A DNA stretch of 31,624 nucleotides from NCBI GenBank assembly GCA_002751075.1, contig NAOQ01000078.1:68873-100496 (forward strand), in the 5' to 3' direction. A program made the translations under genes and the position numbers. The number at the start of each line of letters is the position of its first letter. The stretch's first letter is position 1. The stretch is from Ichthyophonus hoferi. Its lineage: Eukaryota; Opisthokonta; Ichthyosporea; Ichthyophonida; Ichthyophonidae. Below, in pieces: positions 30,499 to 31,624 of this stretch. The notes beneath the pieces were generated by a model. That model had not been told where the DNA came from and searched no databases. It was given only the letters and a program-made list of their open reading frames with translations.

Positions 30499-31009
30499 AA
30501 CGATCTCTTAAATACGGACAAATAAACAAATTCTTTTGTACGGAACTTTTATTTAATGTAACACTACCAAAATCAAAATTCAGACTGAGTGTGTGATTGC
30601 TGGTTATATAATTATTAGTTCGTGGTCAATACCAATTGACCACTTGATTAGCCATAAATAAAATATGTTATTAAATAGGTACTTAACCTAATTGTCATTA
30701 ACATGTTGTCAGCAAATTTAATTGATATATAACATGTTAACAGTATCATCTGTCCAATTAATTCTGTAAAAGATGATGCTGTGGATCATGCAAGTTTACA
30801 TTCATCATTATGCGTGATTAACATGCAGATAGCCAACACTATACAAAAAACCCCATTAAATTTACGTGCTAGACAGCGCTAAACATTCATTCCTAGCTAA
30901 ATATAATTGGTGACATTATGTAAATAATTGATTGTATATCTTAGTTATAGTTATATTTAACTTTAATTTATCAATGGAAACCTCATTGTAAATACTACTA
31001 AACATTTAG
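30499..31009. other. Intergenic stretch with a perfect hairpin
   Basis: No supported exon. Contains GTGGTCAAT-ACCA-ATTGACCAC at 30622-30643 (9-bp arms, 4-base loop), about 125 bases upstream of the small minus-strand gene's start. Confidence 0.5.
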
Positions 31010-31560
31010 AGATACAATGCTACAAGAACAATACGTATATTCGTACAAAGCATCATGAAGTACGCAGCCTAACACTCGTAGCAGCTGAAATACTTCAACA
31101 GTAAGTGTGTGTATACAGTATACAGTTTCACAAACTGCAAAGCAGCATATACTATATATCTGGCTGGGCTGAATTATTACTGGTAGATAATAGAGAATGA
31201 TTCCTCCACCTATCTATATTTAAACTATTGCTAGAGATTCTTTATCAATTGAGTAGTGGCTCTCGATTTAAGCTAACATTGGTAGTGTGCGCAAGACATT
31301 ATTGATTTTTTTTAGAAAATAATAAGCTCCTTATATAATCTATGTTTGCATAGACCATATTTGCGCATATTAATTAATGCATAGCGCATGGAAACCTGAA
31401 ATAAACCAATGCAAGAAGTGATAGAGGCAAACACACTACGCCTACCTCGTTGGACTAAGGCGTTTACACCTTTTTCTCCCATAATTAAAAAGGCAGCTGC
31501 CCACAACAGCAACGGCCCATATGAGAGTTTGTTGGCGACGTGATATCACTGTACGTGCAT
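31010..31560 (+). CDS. Partial plus-strand gene running off the right edge (two exons)
   Basis: Exon 31010-31100 lies between an AAACATTTAG acceptor and a strong GTAAGT donor and reads IQCYKNNTYIRTKHHEVRSL then TLVAAEILQ. Exon 31493-31560 lies between an AAAAAG acceptor with CCTTTTTCTCCC upstream and a GTAAGG donor; phases match exactly and it reads QLPTTATAHMRVCWRRDITV then RA. No start codon or recognisable domain is present. The minus strand over the second exon is also open and membrane-like (LSYGPLLLWAAAFLIMGEKG) with a possible GTAGGC donor, so a minus-strand exon is the alternative. The matching phases and two canonical donors favour the plus strand. Confidence 0.38.
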
Positions 31561-31591
31561 GTAAGGTATTAGTATATCAGGGATGGTTAGG

Positions 31592-31624
31592 TTTATTATT
31601 ATTATTATTATTATTCTTATTATT
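31592..31624. repeat. (ATT)n microsatellite at right edge
   Basis: TTATTATT repeat continuing past the window end. Confidence 0.95.

Overview
This is an AT-rich, intron-rich eukaryotic window. Genes are built from exons of about 40-430 nt with GT-AG introns, TATA boxes and AATAAA signals, and several products are animal-like: a single-pass receptor-like protein with a Dickkopf-N-like cysteine domain, RRM proteins, and secreted esterases of the pectinacetylesterase/Notum superfamily. A non-bilaterian animal, perhaps a sponge, is my best guess; no single gene fixes the species. All exon joins were made by hand from splice-site sequence and reading phase and have not been checked against transcripts.

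Left part (1-8.5 kb). After a trinucleotide repeat and a possible exon at the edge comes a nine-exon plus-strand gene (1240-5356) for a 317-residue type I membrane protein: signal peptide, eight-cysteine ectodomain like Dickkopf-N, one transmembrane helix and a ~200-residue charged tail. Its introns hold AT-rich minisatellites. A five-exon minus-strand gene for a two-RRM protein (8454-6211) converges on it.

Middle (8.5-20 kb). An AT-rich stretch with dispersed repeats and a candidate terminal exon (9536-9636) leads to an eight-exon minus-strand gene (16430-13228) for a 393-residue three-RRM protein with a probable mitochondrial presequence. The two RRM genes share exon architecture: introns that cut the RNP1 glycine in phase 2, and one exon of identical length (273 nt). 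From 16.4 to 19.5 kb I find no convincing gene; two spliced plus-strand exons may end a gene at 19.7 kb.

Right part (20-31.6 kb). A rearranged, duplicated region. It holds a diverged tandem repeat, a three-exon unrecognised gene (21996-20894) with an antisense secreted-peptide ORF inside its second intron, and two intronless paralogous esterase genes (23847-22354 and 29221-27746), both with an intact Ser/Asp/His set. Between the esterases, on the other strand, lies a tandem array that repeats the esterase promoter, 5' leader and signal-peptide start but ends after 42-49 codons at a shared stop: short secreted-peptide-like cassettes derived from the front of an esterase gene. Broken duplicates of the unrecognised gene and of the nested peptide follow at 26.1-26.8 kb. 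A three-exon small gene (30498-29673) and a plus-strand partial gene running off the right edge complete the window.

How the genes might relate is inference only. Dickkopf and Notum are both extracellular Wnt regulators in animals, so a Dickkopf-like membrane protein about 17 kb from Notum-superfamily esterases is suggestive, but the esterases here need not act on Wnt.
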